DNA from: a bacterium
GTDB lineage: Bacteria > Armatimonadota > Abditibacteriia > Abditibacteriales > Abditibacteriaceae
Assembly: GCA_004172935.1 (NCBI GenBank)
Contig: SDZD01000011.1
Coordinates: forward strand, 96,617-160,616
Reading direction: 5' to 3'
Length of the DNA: 64,000 nt
The notes under the pieces were generated by a model. The model worked only from the letters and a program-made list of their open reading frames with translations. It made no database searches and was not told the DNA's origin. The position numbers were made by a program, and so were the translations under genes. This document shows, piece by piece, positions 25,712 through 34,872 of this stretch (the stretch's first letter is position 1; every line of letters starts with the position of its first letter).

Positions 25712-27974
25712 CGGCGCCGCCGTTATCCCGCTGCATTCGCTTCAGCCCACTTCCTGCTCTACGGGTAATTGCAGTAGCGGCTTGGCTTTAATGCCCGATG
25801 ACGACGCTCCCTGCGGCGGCTCGATGGCGCTTATGCTGACGCGCCGCTGCAACATGCAATGCGGCCACTGTAGCGTCGAAAGCGGGCCTCATGTCAAAGG
25901 CGAACCTACACGCGAGGAGTTGCTGCAAAGAATCCATGATGCCGCGCAAAATGGCATCATGGGCATTCTCGTGACGGGTGGCGAAGCAATGCTGCGCCCA
26001 GCACTAGTGCTGGAGTTGCTACGGGAATGCAAGAAACTCGGAATTCCCACCGCTATGACCAGCAACGGTTCCTGGGGACGCGACGCACGCAAGGCCGAAA
26101 GGACGTTGACCGAACTGCGCGAGGCAGGACTGGGAAGCCTGACGATTTCTTTTGACCGCTACCACGCCGAGTTTCAGGGGCCACAAGCAGTCGAGAACAT
26201 CGCGCGCGCCGCGCAGAAGGCCAACTTCACCATGCGCGTTTCGGTGACACGCGAGCAGGACGACGAGGACATGGCTGCCCTGGTGGCTCCCTTTGATGCT
26301 TTCCCCAACGTGCAACTGCGCTTTTATGATGTTCAACCCGTAGGACGCGCGCGCAAGTTGGAAGGTACGCTGCGCGCCGAAACGGGCGGCTTCTGCAATG
26401 CCTGTGGCACCCCGGCGATGACCGACGATGGGCGCATAACAGCGTGCAATGGCCCCGCCTACTTCTCGCCTGCATATTCGCCTTTGGTTGTTGGAGATAC
26501 ACGCGAAGAGTCGATGCAAACCCTGTTGGCACGCCACAACAGCGACCCGATTCTGGAGACTATCCGCACCTTCGGCCCCGAATACCTCAAGCGCGAACTG
26601 CAATCGTTGCCCGGCTTCGAGGATTTTGGACGCGCATCCTACGCGGGCATGTGCGATTTGTGCCTGCACGTCAATTCCAATGAAAAAGCCGTTGAGGCTT
26701 TGCACACCCACCTCTCGCAACCCCGCCTTGTGGCACTGAGGATGGCTGCGAAGCGCGTCATTGAGGGGGAACGTTGCATGACGTGGAATCTCGATGCCGT
26801 GAATGGCCTCGCCGCCTATCGCGTTTTTCTGCGCGCTGCCCTCGATCCGGTACACACATGGGAAAATGACGCCAAGGCCATTTTAGGCAGGGCCGACTTC
26901 GACTGGCACCATCAGGAAATGCATCTGGCTCAGTGCGGGTTGGCGGGACCACTACAAAAAGCCTTCTCGACGGTGCAAATGAAGCGCTGGGCGCCCGCAT
27001 TTTTCCAGACCCGTCTGCGCGATCAAGCGCGCATCGACACTCTGCGTTCGCTGGTGCAGCGCGAGGCGATGCGTCGTCTCTCCGATGTACTCGGCGAAGT
27101 CGGCGGGCGTGGTGTGTTACTCAAAGGCAGTGGCATGGCCGCCTTTGAAATGGAAACGCCGCCCCATCAGATAAGCCGCGCCAGTTGTGATGTCGATATT
27201 CACATCGCGCCCAAATACGCCGCCAAGGTGCGGGCGAGGTTGTTACAGTTGGGCTGGAAATCGGAAGTTGCCGAAGGGGCAATTGAGCAAAACGACGGCG
27301 AACACCATCACCAGTTGGGTGGACTGCGCTTCGAGGGTGTGCTGGTCGAAATCCACCAGACACTGTTGCCGTCTTACTGCGGCTTGCCCGAACGCGACAT
27401 CATCGCGAAGGCGCGCCCACTGCAAGACCCATCAATGGCGAATCTTTCGATTCTTAGTCCCGAAGGTATGCTGCTGCACTCGGTGATGCACGGCACGAAA
27501 CACCTGTTCTCACACTATCTGAAAACAGCATGGGATATGGAGTGGGTGGCGCGCCGCTTCCCCGACCTCGACTGGGACTTGTTGGCGAAGTGGGCTAACA
27601 GCAGCGGAATGAGGCGCGGCTTTTGGGTTCCTATAACCCTGCTCACACAGGAGTTCGGCCTCTCTATTCCCGCTGAGTTCGTGAAGCGCGCTCTCAGTGA
27701 TCGCCATGAGCGGCGTTTAGAGGATTTCGCGCGCAAATACCTGCTGCGCTCTACCCGCTTCGATTTCGACAACAACCCCTGGATACGCCGCATGGTGCAA
27801 CTGTGGTTCTGCGACTCGATGTTGCATCGCGCCCGCACTCTGGGAGGCTTTCTTTTTGGGCGCTCGTCACGCGAGTTCCGCCAACGTCGGGGGCTTGAAA
27901 AATCTGAACTGCGTTTCCTTTCGCCTAAAAAGCTCCGCCAAATATGGGCCAGTTGGCGCAAGTTGGCTCAGTAG
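25680..27974 (+). CDS. Radical SAM - nucleotidyltransferase-family fusion enzyme
   Basis: 764 residues from the ATG at 25680. The N-terminal half is a radical SAM enzyme: CNMQCGHC (C57, C61, C64) for the SAM-binding cluster, VTGGEAMLRP, and SISFDRYH-like strands. Further cysteines at 239, 242, 256, 325 and 328 form a SPASM/twitch-like auxiliary cluster region. From about 440 on, the protein matches the nucleotidyltransferase family found in RiPP loci (NTP_transf_5 type): GVLLKGSGMAAFE, CDVDIHI, VEIHQTLLPS, HGTKHLFSH. One protein thus carries two modifying activities. It is the last gene of the locus and ends at a perfect palindrome. Confidence 0.86.
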   Translation: MQTLSPPPFRDGAAVIPLHSLQPTSCSTGNCSSGLALMPDDDAPCGGSMALMLTRRCNMQCGHCSVESGPHVKGEPTREELLQRIHDAAQNGIMGILVTGGEAMLRPALVLELLRECKKLGIPTAMTSNGSWGRDARKAERTLTELREAGLGSLTISFDRYHAEFQGPQAVENIARAAQKANFTMRVSVTREQDDEDMAALVAPFDAFPNVQLRFYDVQPVGRARKLEGTLRAETGGFCNACGTPAMTDDGRITACNGPAYFSPAYSPLVVGDTREESMQTLLARHNSDPILETIRTFGPEYLKRELQSLPGFEDFGRASYAGMCDLCLHVNSNEKAVEALHTHLSQPRLVALRMAAKRVIEGERCMTWNLDAVNGLAAYRVFLRAALDPVHTWENDAKAILGRADFDWHHQEMHLAQCGLAGPLQKAFSTVQMKRWAPAFFQTRLRDQARIDTLRSLVQREAMRRLSDVLGEVGGRGVLLKGSGMAAFEMETPPHQISRASCDVDIHIAPKYAAKVRARLLQLGWKSEVAEGAIEQNDGEHHHQLGGLRFEGVLVEIHQTLLPSYCGLPERDIIAKARPLQDPSMANLSILSPEGMLLHSVMHGTKHLFSHYLKTAWDMEWVARRFPDLDWDLLAKWANSSGMRRGFWVPITLLTQEFGLSIPAEFVKRALSDRHERRLEDFARKYLLRSTRFDFDNNPWIRRMVQLWFCDSMLHRARTLGGFLFGRSSREFRQRRGLEKSELRFLSPKKLRQIWASWRKLAQ

Positions 27975-27983
27975 GCGCGCAAC

Positions 27984-28015
27984 GCGAATGGCCCCCCATA
28001 TGGGGGGCCATTCGC
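27984..28015. terminator. 32-bp perfect palindrome ending the RiPP locus
   Basis: GCGAATGGCCCCCC, then ATAT, then the exact complement. It lies 9 bases after the radical SAM stop and 25 before the end of the convergent mntR-like gene. No long T-run follows, so its strength as a terminator is uncertain. Confidence 0.7.
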
Positions 28016-28039
28016 CATTGAATACGGGTGTAAGAAAAT

Positions 28040-28780
28040 TTAGGGGGTATTGGAATGGTCTTCGTGGCGAACCCAGACGCCTCGCGCTGGGGCATGGCCC
28101 AACACACGCCCGTCCCCCACTCCTGACTTCAAATGGATGACGCCCTCAACTTTCTCGTTGCGCTCGATGAAGAGGCGGGAGCCGGGGCGCACACCCAACG
28201 ATTCGAGGTGTCGTAGGGTGGCTCCATCCTCGTCTGCGACTTGAACGACTATGAAATAAGCCCCGGCCTTCGCTTCACACAGGCAAAGCGAACCTTCATC
28301 GCGTGGGAAGGTGCCTTCGCGCGAAGGAATCGGCGCTCCATGCGGGTCGCGCGTGGGGTGGCCAAGCTTATCCATCATCAGTTGCTCGACCTCTTCGCTT
28401 AGCACATGCTCCCAGCGCTCGGCCTCATCGTGGACTTTATCCCACGAGAGTCCCAGCACTTCGGCCAGAAAGGTTTCGATGATACGGTGGTGCCGCACAA
28501 CCTCTAGCGCCATCTTCTCGCCGGTTTCGCTCAGTTCCAAACCACGATAAGGCGTGTGATGGGCAAGCCCCATGCTCGCCAGCTTTTTCGCCATGTTGGT
28601 GGCACTGGCTGGGGCGACTCGCAGGGAGTCGGCGAGCGCCTGTGTCGTGACGACGCCCTCCGCCCCCTGCTCGGAGCGAAGGGCGTAAATCGCCTTCAAA
28701 TAATCTTCGACGGCGGGCGAAAGTGGCGCCCGTCCTAGCGGCCCCAGGGAGGGGGAAGCCGCTTCGGCATCTTTTGTCAC
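28040..28780 (-). CDS. mntR: DtxR/MntR-family metal-dependent repressor
   Basis: 246 residues from a GTG at 28780, whose bases overlap the mntH stop (GTGA). An upstream start would run into mntH. A winged helix-turn-helix follows the family opening AVEDYLKAIYAL and TTQALADSLRVAPASATNMAKKL. Metal-binding and dimerisation helices carry HHRIIETFLAEVLGLSWDKVHDEAERWEH, and a FeoA/SH3-like C-terminal domain starts near 165. Coupling to an Nramp transporter makes manganese control the likely role, through the operator-like repeat before mntH. Iron instead of manganese cannot be ruled out. Confidence 0.88.
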   Translation of the reverse strand: MTKDAEAASPSLGPLGRAPLSPAVEDYLKAIYALRSEQGAEGVVTTQALADSLRVAPASATNMAKKLASMGLAHHTPYRGLELSETGEKMALEVVRHHRIIETFLAEVLGLSWDKVHDEAERWEHVLSEEVEQLMMDKLGHPTRDPHGAPIPSREGTFPRDEGSLCLCEAKAGAYFIVVQVADEDGATLRHLESLGVRPGSRLFIERNEKVEGVIHLKSGVGDGRVLGHAPARGVWVRHEDHSNTP

Positions 28781-30141
28781 GTCAAAACCTCGCGCAGAGT
28801 CTGGTACAGCAAATACACGTTTAATCCTGAAATGGTGGAGGCAATAGCATAACCAACCCACTTAGCCAGCGGCTTCGAAACAAATTCACCCATCTTTCCT
28901 TTATCGCTGGTGAACATGACCAATGGGAAGATTGCGAAGGGCAATTGCATCGTCAGAACAACTTGCGACAACACCAAAAGGCCCGTCGTGTTTTTGCCGC
29001 CCGACACATGAATCATGACCAAAGCCGGAATGATCGCCAGGCCACGCGAAATCACGCGACGCAACAAGGGTGGCACTTTGATATTCAAGAAACCTTCCAT
29101 CACGATCTGCCCGGCGAGGGTGCCTGTGATGGTGGAGCTTTGGCCCGACGCCAGCAAAGCGACAGCGAAAGCAGTCGCCGCGACAGGAGCGCCCAATAGA
29201 GGAGCTAAAAGCGAGTGGGCGTCGGCGATGTCGCTAACATCGGTGCGGCCCACGGCATGGAATGTGGCAGCCGCAACAACCAGAATGGCCGCGTTCACGA
29301 AGAAGGCTGCTCCAAGGCTGAGGACGGTATCGAGCGTGTTCCACTTGATGGCGTCGGCCTTGTCATCATTCGATTTCCCGATGCGGCGCGTGCCGACAAT
29401 CGAGGAATGGAGATACAAGTTGTGCGGCATGACCGTCGCCCCCAAGATACCAAGTGCCAGATAGAGCGCCGTGTCTTCGAGACCAGTGCCAGCGGGCGAA
29501 GGCGGAAGCGAGGGAATAAGACCATGCGCGACACCGCCCCAATCGGGCTTGGCGAAGAAGATTTGCAGCGCGAAACAGGCTGCGATGGTTGTGACCAACG
29601 TCAGGATGATGGCTTCGAGCTTACGGAATCCGAAATGCAAGGCTCCCAGCAAGATCAGCACATCGAAACCAGTAATCAGCACACCCGCTGTCAGCGAAAT
29701 GCGTCCCGCTGTTAGCAAGTTAATAGCTATAGCCGAACCGATGACCTCGGCCAAATCACAGGCGATGATAGCGACTTCGGCCAGAACCCACAGTACAAAC
29801 GAAACGGGTTTCGAATAGTAGGCGCGGCACGCCTGAGCCAGATCGTGTCCTGTGGCGATACCCAAACGGGCGCACAAGGTCTGAAGGAAAATAGCGCACA
29901 GGTTGGACGCGAGAATGACCCAGATCAGCGAATAACCGAAACGGGCGCCACCAGCGATGTCGGTGGCCCAGTTGCCGGGGTCCATATACCCCACCGACAC
30001 GAGAAAACCTGGCCCGGCGAACGCTAAGAACGCGCGTAACCACGAACGCTCGCGGCCACTTTTCGCGCCACGAGAGGGCGCTTCCGGTACGGGCACTTCG
30101 CCCGCGCTCAAACCACCTTCAAAAACCGCTTGTGTATTCAT
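28777..30141 (-). CDS. mntH: Nramp-family divalent metal transporter
   Basis: Proton-coupled Mn(2+)/Fe(2+) importer in the inner membrane, 454 residues with about 11 membrane segments. The metal-site motifs are clear: DPGNWATDIAGG in the first helix and MPHNLYLHSS in the sixth. It starts with the ATG at 30141, 14 bases from an inverted repeat that looks like a DtxR-type operator. It forms a two-gene operon with the repressor, overlapping by 4 bases. Confidence 0.95.
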   Translation of the reverse strand: MNTQAVFEGGLSAGEVPVPEAPSRGAKSGRERSWLRAFLAFAGPGFLVSVGYMDPGNWATDIAGGARFGYSLIWVILASNLCAIFLQTLCARLGIATGHDLAQACRAYYSKPVSFVLWVLAEVAIIACDLAEVIGSAIAINLLTAGRISLTAGVLITGFDVLILLGALHFGFRKLEAIILTLVTTIAACFALQIFFAKPDWGGVAHGLIPSLPPSPAGTGLEDTALYLALGILGATVMPHNLYLHSSIVGTRRIGKSNDDKADAIKWNTLDTVLSLGAAFFVNAAILVVAAATFHAVGRTDVSDIADAHSLLAPLLGAPVAATAFAVALLASGQSSTITGTLAGQIVMEGFLNIKVPPLLRRVISRGLAIIPALVMIHVSGGKNTTGLLVLSQVVLTMQLPFAIFPLVMFTSDKGKMGEFVSKPLAKWVGYAIASTISGLNVYLLYQTLREVLT

Positions 30142-30154
30142 CTATTAAATCAAG

Positions 30155-30170
30155 TTTAGCCTCAACTAAA
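30155..30170 (-). promoter_or_regulatory. Likely MntR/DtxR operator before mntH
   Basis: In minus-strand sense the repeat reads TTTAG-TTGAGG-CTAAA, a perfect 5+5 inverted repeat resembling DtxR/IdeR/MntR boxes. A TTGAAA 17 bases before a CTAAAC would make the operator cover the -10 box. It is the only such repeat seen in this upstream region. Confidence 0.55.
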
Positions 30171-30401
30171 AATGTTTTTCAATGAAATTGGATAAGAACG
30201 CCGCCAAGATTCAAATCTTTTTTCATGAGACACTGAAATAGCGACATTCCGGCCAAAATATTCTCGCTTTCTAAAAATCTGGCAATAGACTGAACTCGAT
30301 TGCTTGAGCTGTTGCCTTGTTGTAAGGAAAGAAGACACGTGGCTTACGCTTCTTGCGGGCAACGGCGCCGCTTTTGCGGGCACATGCAGTCCAACACTTC
30401 C

Positions 30402-30830
30402 ATGCGACACCTTCTTTTCACGACCATTTTCGCAGCGCTGGCCGTTGCTCCTGTTTACGCTCAAAACAACAACAATAACAACGTAGCTCCACCAGTGGCG
30501 GGGGGATTGAATGGCGTGCTGGCTCAGGCCGAGCGCAACCAAGATTCCGACGCATTGCTTCTGGCATATGGTCAGGCCGTTACCGACCCAAACCTGGCTC
30601 GCCTCGCCATTGGGCAACTGTTGACGAACTTCTACACGCTACGCAATCAGGCCCAGACACCGGAACAGGCGACGCAGGCTGTTAGCGAGGCGAGCCTACG
30701 CTTCCAGGTGCTCCAAGCAGCTCAAAATCAGATTCTCATTCAGCAGAACCAACAACTGTTGCAGCAGAACGCCCAAATCATCGCTCTTTTGCAGCGAAAT
30801 CAGGTACAAACCCAGGTCGTTCCCCGCTAA
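30402..30830 (+). CDS. Small exported Gln/Asn-rich protein
   Basis: 142 residues from the ATG at 30402 (30384 also possible). A signal peptide (RHLLFTTIFAALAVAPVYAQ) is followed by a run of Asn, a helical segment (LLLAYGQAVTDPNLARLAIGQLL), and a Gln-rich C-terminus that is probably a coiled coil (ILIQQNQQLLQQNAQIIALL). No family recognised; a structural or envelope role is a guess. Its last 4 bases overlap the convergent ABC gene. Confidence 0.6.
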   Translation: MRHLLFTTIFAALAVAPVYAQNNNNNNVAPPVAGGLNGVLAQAERNQDSDALLLAYGQAVTDPNLARLAIGQLLTNFYTLRNQAQTPEQATQAVSEASLRFQVLQAAQNQILIQQNQQLLQQNAQIIALLQRNQVQTQVVPR

Positions 30831-32308
30831 ATAACCACGTCAAAGGGCCGCGCGGATTTTATCTGGCTGTTCTCCAACACGATTTCTTCGTTCGTCCAGT
30901 CGGGGAAGTCTTCGTCGTGATGAGAAGCGAATGCGAAGTGGACACCAGCACGCGCCAGTTGTGTCCATTTCGCGTTGCATTGTTCGCGCATGGCGACATC
31001 AAGGCCATCAATGGCCTCATCGAGCAGTACAACTTCTGGGGATGCAACCAGAGCGCGGGCCAATAACACGCGGCGCGTTTGTCCAAAACTGAGGCGGTCG
31101 AGGCGGCGCTCAGTCAGTGGGCGCAGTTGCCACTCGTCGAGAGCGCGTTCGATGGCTTCGTGCTGCGAGTCTTCGAGTTGACGAGGAGCGACGAAACCAC
31201 CCTCAAAGCCCGATGCTATCGCATCGCGCACCGAAATCGCATCGTGGAATCGAGCTTGTAATTGCGGCGAGACGAGAGCAATACGGCGGCGCCACTCCCA
31301 GATGGGTCGCGGGTTGACTTCTCCCAATCGCTCGATGTGACCGCCATGCGCGGGGACTAAATCACCGCTTAGCAAACGTAACAGCGTCGATTTACCGGAG
31401 CCGTTTTCGCCACGAACCCGCAAATGAACACCACGCGGCCAACGCCAATCCAAATGGCTCAGGATAGGATTGCCGCCCAGAAAGACCGAGACATCGCGCA
31501 GCACGAAAACCGATTCGGCGGTGTCTTGAGGCTGATTTAAAACCTGCGTCAGTGCGTTATTGTCGGTTCGAACCGAGGGTGTGGGAGAAATAATGGGGTG
31601 TTCATCGGCGCGTGTTAGTTCACCTTTGGCAAGAGTCCAGCCCTGTGCCCACACAGGTAATTCTTCGCTTCGGTGCGAGGCGAAGACGAAGCTGGTGCCA
31701 CTCTTTTCCAGATTGCCTAGCGCCACAAAGAGTTCGTCGCGGGCGCGGGCGTCAAGGCCAGAGGCGGCTTCGTCGAGTAACACCAAGCGTGGGCCTTTGA
31801 CAAGCGCCCTTGCCAATAGCACCCGGCGCAGTTGTCCCTGAGAGAGGGTTTCGAGTTCGCGGGTGGCGAACAGCTCCAGATGGAAGTCGCGGAGCATTCG
31901 CTCGACTTGTTGCTGTTGGGCCGCCGATGGGGTTTGGTGCAGTAAAAACGAGTCGAAGAACCCCGTTGTTACGCATTCGCGCACTGTCAGGCGAGCGCCG
32001 CGTTCGCCGTCCACACCATCCATGCTGAGGCGCACGGCTTTTTCCTGAGCGAAAGGCGATAGGAACGCGATTTCTTCGCGCGCTCGGAGCGGCGACCATG
32101 TCGGGGTGCCGCCAAAATCGAAGAGGCGCGACTCGGCGGGTTGTGGCCACAGGTCGCCCGCCAACAGGCGGAGCAACGTGGTTTTACCGGCCCCATTGGC
32201 CCCGACGATAGCGGCGCTTTGCCCGGCACCTAGTTGAAAGTTGAGGGCATCGAAGACGACGTGCCCTTCCAGAACGGCACGGGCGCCCTTCAATTCAACC
32301 AGTGGCAT
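30827..32308 (-). CDS. ModF-like tandem ABC ATPase
   Basis: 493 residues with two complete ABC ATPase domains in one chain. Domain 1 has Walker A VGANGAGKTT, signature LSQGQLRR and LVLLDEAASGLD. Domain 2 has GENGSGKST, LSFGQTRR and VVLLDEAIDGLD. There is no membrane part. The layout matches ModF/YlmA-type proteins, which are cytoplasmic and linked to molybdate handling, or possibly to translation-like roles. No mod genes are nearby, so the role is open. Its ATG overlaps the HAD gene stop by one base (TAATG). Confidence 0.87.
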   Translation of the reverse strand: MPLVELKGARAVLEGHVVFDALNFQLGAGQSAAIVGANGAGKTTLLRLLAGDLWPQPAESRLFDFGGTPTWSPLRAREEIAFLSPFAQEKAVRLSMDGVDGERGARLTVRECVTTGFFDSFLLHQTPSAAQQQQVERMLRDFHLELFATRELETLSQGQLRRVLLARALVKGPRLVLLDEAASGLDARARDELFVALGNLEKSGTSFVFASHRSEELPVWAQGWTLAKGELTRADEHPIISPTPSVRTDNNALTQVLNQPQDTAESVFVLRDVSVFLGGNPILSHLDWRWPRGVHLRVRGENGSGKSTLLRLLSGDLVPAHGGHIERLGEVNPRPIWEWRRRIALVSPQLQARFHDAISVRDAIASGFEGGFVAPRQLEDSQHEAIERALDEWQLRPLTERRLDRLSFGQTRRVLLARALVASPEVVLLDEAIDGLDVAMREQCNAKWTQLARAGVHFAFASHHDEDFPDWTNEEIVLENSQIKSARPFDVVI

Positions 32309-32979
32309 TATCCCAGACGTTCCTCAAGCCACTTGTGAAATTCGGCGGGCGATTGCGGCCACAGGTCGGGGTTGAGCGCCTTGAGTTCGTCGTGATAATA
32401 CTCGTGCCAGCCAGCGACGACCGAGAACATGCCCGCGTTTTCGGCGGCTCCAATATCGGCGGGTGAATCACCAACGAAGACGCAATTCTTCGGTTCGATG
32501 CCCAATTTCTCGGCAACTCGCAGCACACCTTCGGGGTTGGGTTTGGGGGTGGTTACTTCGTCGCCCGTCACGATGAAGCCAAAGCGTTTGTCCCAACCGA
32601 AGTAGCTCAGGGTTTCATCGCAGGCACGACGCGATTTGCCTGTCATCACTCCCAGAGGAATGCCCTTGTCGGTGAGGAATTTGAGGAGTGCATCAATGCC
32701 CTCGAAGGGCGCAATATCTTCATGTTTGGCTCGGTAGGCAGCATAATAGCGCTCGATGGCTTCCAGTTGGCCTTCGGTAGATAGGTTTTCTGGGAAGGCA
32801 CCGTAAAGCATTCCCTCGTCGGGTGGGCCGAAGTGATCGACCACCTCTTTCGGGGTAAAGGTGTGACCGACCAGTGGCTTCATGGCCGCATTCCATGCAT
32901 TGACAATCGCGGGGAAGGTGTCAATCAAAGTCCCATCCAAATCGAAAATCACAGCTTGCGGCTTCAAAATATCAGACAT
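32308..32979 (-). CDS. HAD-family phosphatase (phosphoglycolate phosphatase-like)
   Basis: 223 residues from the ATG at 32979. HAD motif I is FDLDGTLIDT, motif II lies in GVMTGKSR, motif III is KPNPEG and motif IV is FVGDSPADI. The helical cap at 20-85 is typical of Gph/beta-phosphoglucomutase-like enzymes. The substrate cannot be told. It is translationally coupled with the ModF-like ATPase downstream; the frame upstream of 32979 adds residues without a match. Confidence 0.9.
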   Translation of the reverse strand: MSDILKPQAVIFDLDGTLIDTFPAIVNAWNAAMKPLVGHTFTPKEVVDHFGPPDEGMLYGAFPENLSTEGQLEAIERYYAAYRAKHEDIAPFEGIDALLKFLTDKGIPLGVMTGKSRRACDETLSYFGWDKRFGFIVTGDEVTTPKPNPEGVLRVAEKLGIEPKNCVFVGDSPADIGAAENAGMFSVVAGWHEYYHDELKALNPDLWPQSPAEFHKWLEERLG

Positions 32980-33041
32980 CTCTAAAGGGTTTAACGCCTT
33001 ATGGTGAAGGATGAACACGCCGCGCCGGATCGCGAGTGCGC

Positions 33042-34853
33042 TTACTTGACCTCGAAAACAGGGCCGCGCGGCTTAAATGGCAGTTTCGCACCCCACGGAA
33101 TTACAAAAGCGTGTTCGCGGCGCACAACTAGATCGTCTTCGCACAGGGCGTCGGTGAGGATTAAGATTGGCGCTGCTTCGGGGAAGTCAGGGGCACTTTG
33201 CAGCAAGTCGACGCCGGGTTGCAAAATAGTACCGCCACGCCCGCGCACCTGAACCGAACCCGCGAGTTGTTCGGGGGCCATGAAGCCGACATCGTAGGCG
33301 GTTGCGTCGCAGAAGATGACACGCACCGCCGCAACTTCGTGGGCTATGGAATAGGAAGCGATAGTTCCCAGCGCTTTGCCGAGTATCTTGCGCTCCATTG
33401 AACCGGATGTGTCGAGGACAACACCAAAGGTGCGCGAGCGCTTCATTTCTTCGGGGATTATCAAGGTGGGACGAGCGATGTCGGGCGTGGAACTTTGGCG
33501 GCGCGAGGCGCGCGCATAGGAACGGCGCTTTTCGATGGGCACGAAATGGGCGTCGAACCAATGGGCCAACTCGACATCCCAGGGGACGACGGGCATTTGA
33601 AGGGCGCGAATTTCTTCGACCAATCCGGCGGGCAAGAAACCGCGCCCCTGCATGTTGTGCAGTTCCAGACCTTGAGCGAGGGCGCCGCGCAGCCATTCAT
33701 CTAAGCCCAGACCTTCGCCCGCCGCCCAGAAACGCTCGTCGTCATTCAAGATGTCCGATTGGGCACAGCCGCGCATAGTCGCCAAACGGCGGAAGCGGCG
33801 CAAATTCTGGGTGATGTGATCGTAGATGGCTTCGGCTCCCCAACCGCGAAAGCCGACATCATGCAACATCCCCAATGCCGGAGGCTCGCCGATAGCCATT
33901 TCAAGGAGCCAGTCGTTGATGACGAAATCGCAGGCGACATTCCAAAGATAGGGGTCGCGCGTGCCTCGTCGGATGTCGTGGCGAAGGCCAGCGTGCAACA
34001 ACTCGTGGGCCATAACGAAGCGGGTCGCTTGCTCGTTTAATGAGGCGTTGGGGTTGATGTGGATGCGGCGGTCTTCGATGTTGATAGCCGCGACTGAGAT
34101 GCCCATTTGGCCGCAGAGACGGGCATCTTCGATGATTTCGAAGGTAGCGGCCAATGCGCCCAGCAAGGGATAAGAAGTGATGAACCAAGAACGCGCCTGT
34201 TCGGCGAGCGTGAAAGGACGTTCGGGGTTTTTATCGCCAGAAGCGACACGCACGGCGCGTGTTAGCGCGGCGGATAGACCCGCCGAGAATAGCTGGCCCC
34301 AGTTGGGAGGCGAGTACCATGTGTTGTGCTGAACTTCGGTCCATTGCCAGTCGAGGGCACCATTGGCGGTGCCGAGCGCACATGCCCAAGAGGGAATACC
34401 GTCGGATTCGAAGGCGCGCGTGATGGAGAGTTCATCGCGGCCCGGAAAGGCGGGCAAAGTGGAACCGTAGGGCAGCATATCGTTGGGAGCATGTCCCAAA
34501 CCGATGTCCTGAAGAAAGCGCGCGACAACGCAATCGCACGCGGCATTCCACGCGGGCGAGGCATCAGAGCGGATATGGCCCCAGGCGAGGTGCAGCAAGC
34601 AATGGGCGAGAACGTAAACCCACTCGCCGGGGGAGGCGCGGCGAGTGGGATGGACTCGAATGGTGCCGTCGTTGCTGACGATGGCCCAGCCATCGCGGGG
34701 TACACCGTTGTTTTTGCCGTCGTTGGTGTTGCGCCGCTCGACTCGCGCGTAGCGGAGCAACGAGGCGAAAATAGGATGCTCGTAGAGAGTGCTACAGCCC
34801 GCGTGATACGCCTCGGATGCAGGATCGGTGGGGGGAGTTTTGGTCTTAGCCAT
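33042..34853 (-). CDS. VWA protein with duplicated metallopeptidase-like domains (DUF2201)
   Basis: 603 residues. Two copies of a zincin-like segment are visible. Copy 1, residues 79-120, has HCLLHLAWGH and WNAACD. Copy 2, residues 278-320, has HELLHAGLRH and WNVACD. Only copy 2 keeps the catalytic Glu (E284). The C-terminus, from about 470, is a VWA domain with MIDAS motif DTSGSM. Such proteins pair with MoxR-type AAA ATPases, as here (gene at 34873), and may act in assembly or insertion of protein complexes. Spacing to the AAA gene is 19 bases. Confidence 0.85.
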   Translation of the reverse strand: MAKTKTPPTDPASEAYHAGCSTLYEHPIFASLLRYARVERRNTNDGKNNGVPRDGWAIVSNDGTIRVHPTRRASPGEWVYVLAHCLLHLAWGHIRSDASPAWNAACDCVVARFLQDIGLGHAPNDMLPYGSTLPAFPGRDELSITRAFESDGIPSWACALGTANGALDWQWTEVQHNTWYSPPNWGQLFSAGLSAALTRAVRVASGDKNPERPFTLAEQARSWFITSYPLLGALAATFEIIEDARLCGQMGISVAAINIEDRRIHINPNASLNEQATRFVMAHELLHAGLRHDIRRGTRDPYLWNVACDFVINDWLLEMAIGEPPALGMLHDVGFRGWGAEAIYDHITQNLRRFRRLATMRGCAQSDILNDDERFWAAGEGLGLDEWLRGALAQGLELHNMQGRGFLPAGLVEEIRALQMPVVPWDVELAHWFDAHFVPIEKRRSYARASRRQSSTPDIARPTLIIPEEMKRSRTFGVVLDTSGSMERKILGKALGTIASYSIAHEVAAVRVIFCDATAYDVGFMAPEQLAGSVQVRGRGGTILQPGVDLLQSAPDFPEAAPILILTDALCEDDLVVRREHAFVIPWGAKLPFKPRGPVFEVK

Positions 34854-34872
34854 TGGATTTCGGTGAAAGCGG

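Noticed and set aside
23674..27974. Lasso-peptide locus
   Set aside because: Y-x-x-P, PqqD-like, HprK-like and nucleotidyltransferase parts fit, but no cyclase (asparagine synthetase-like) or leader peptidase gene is present.
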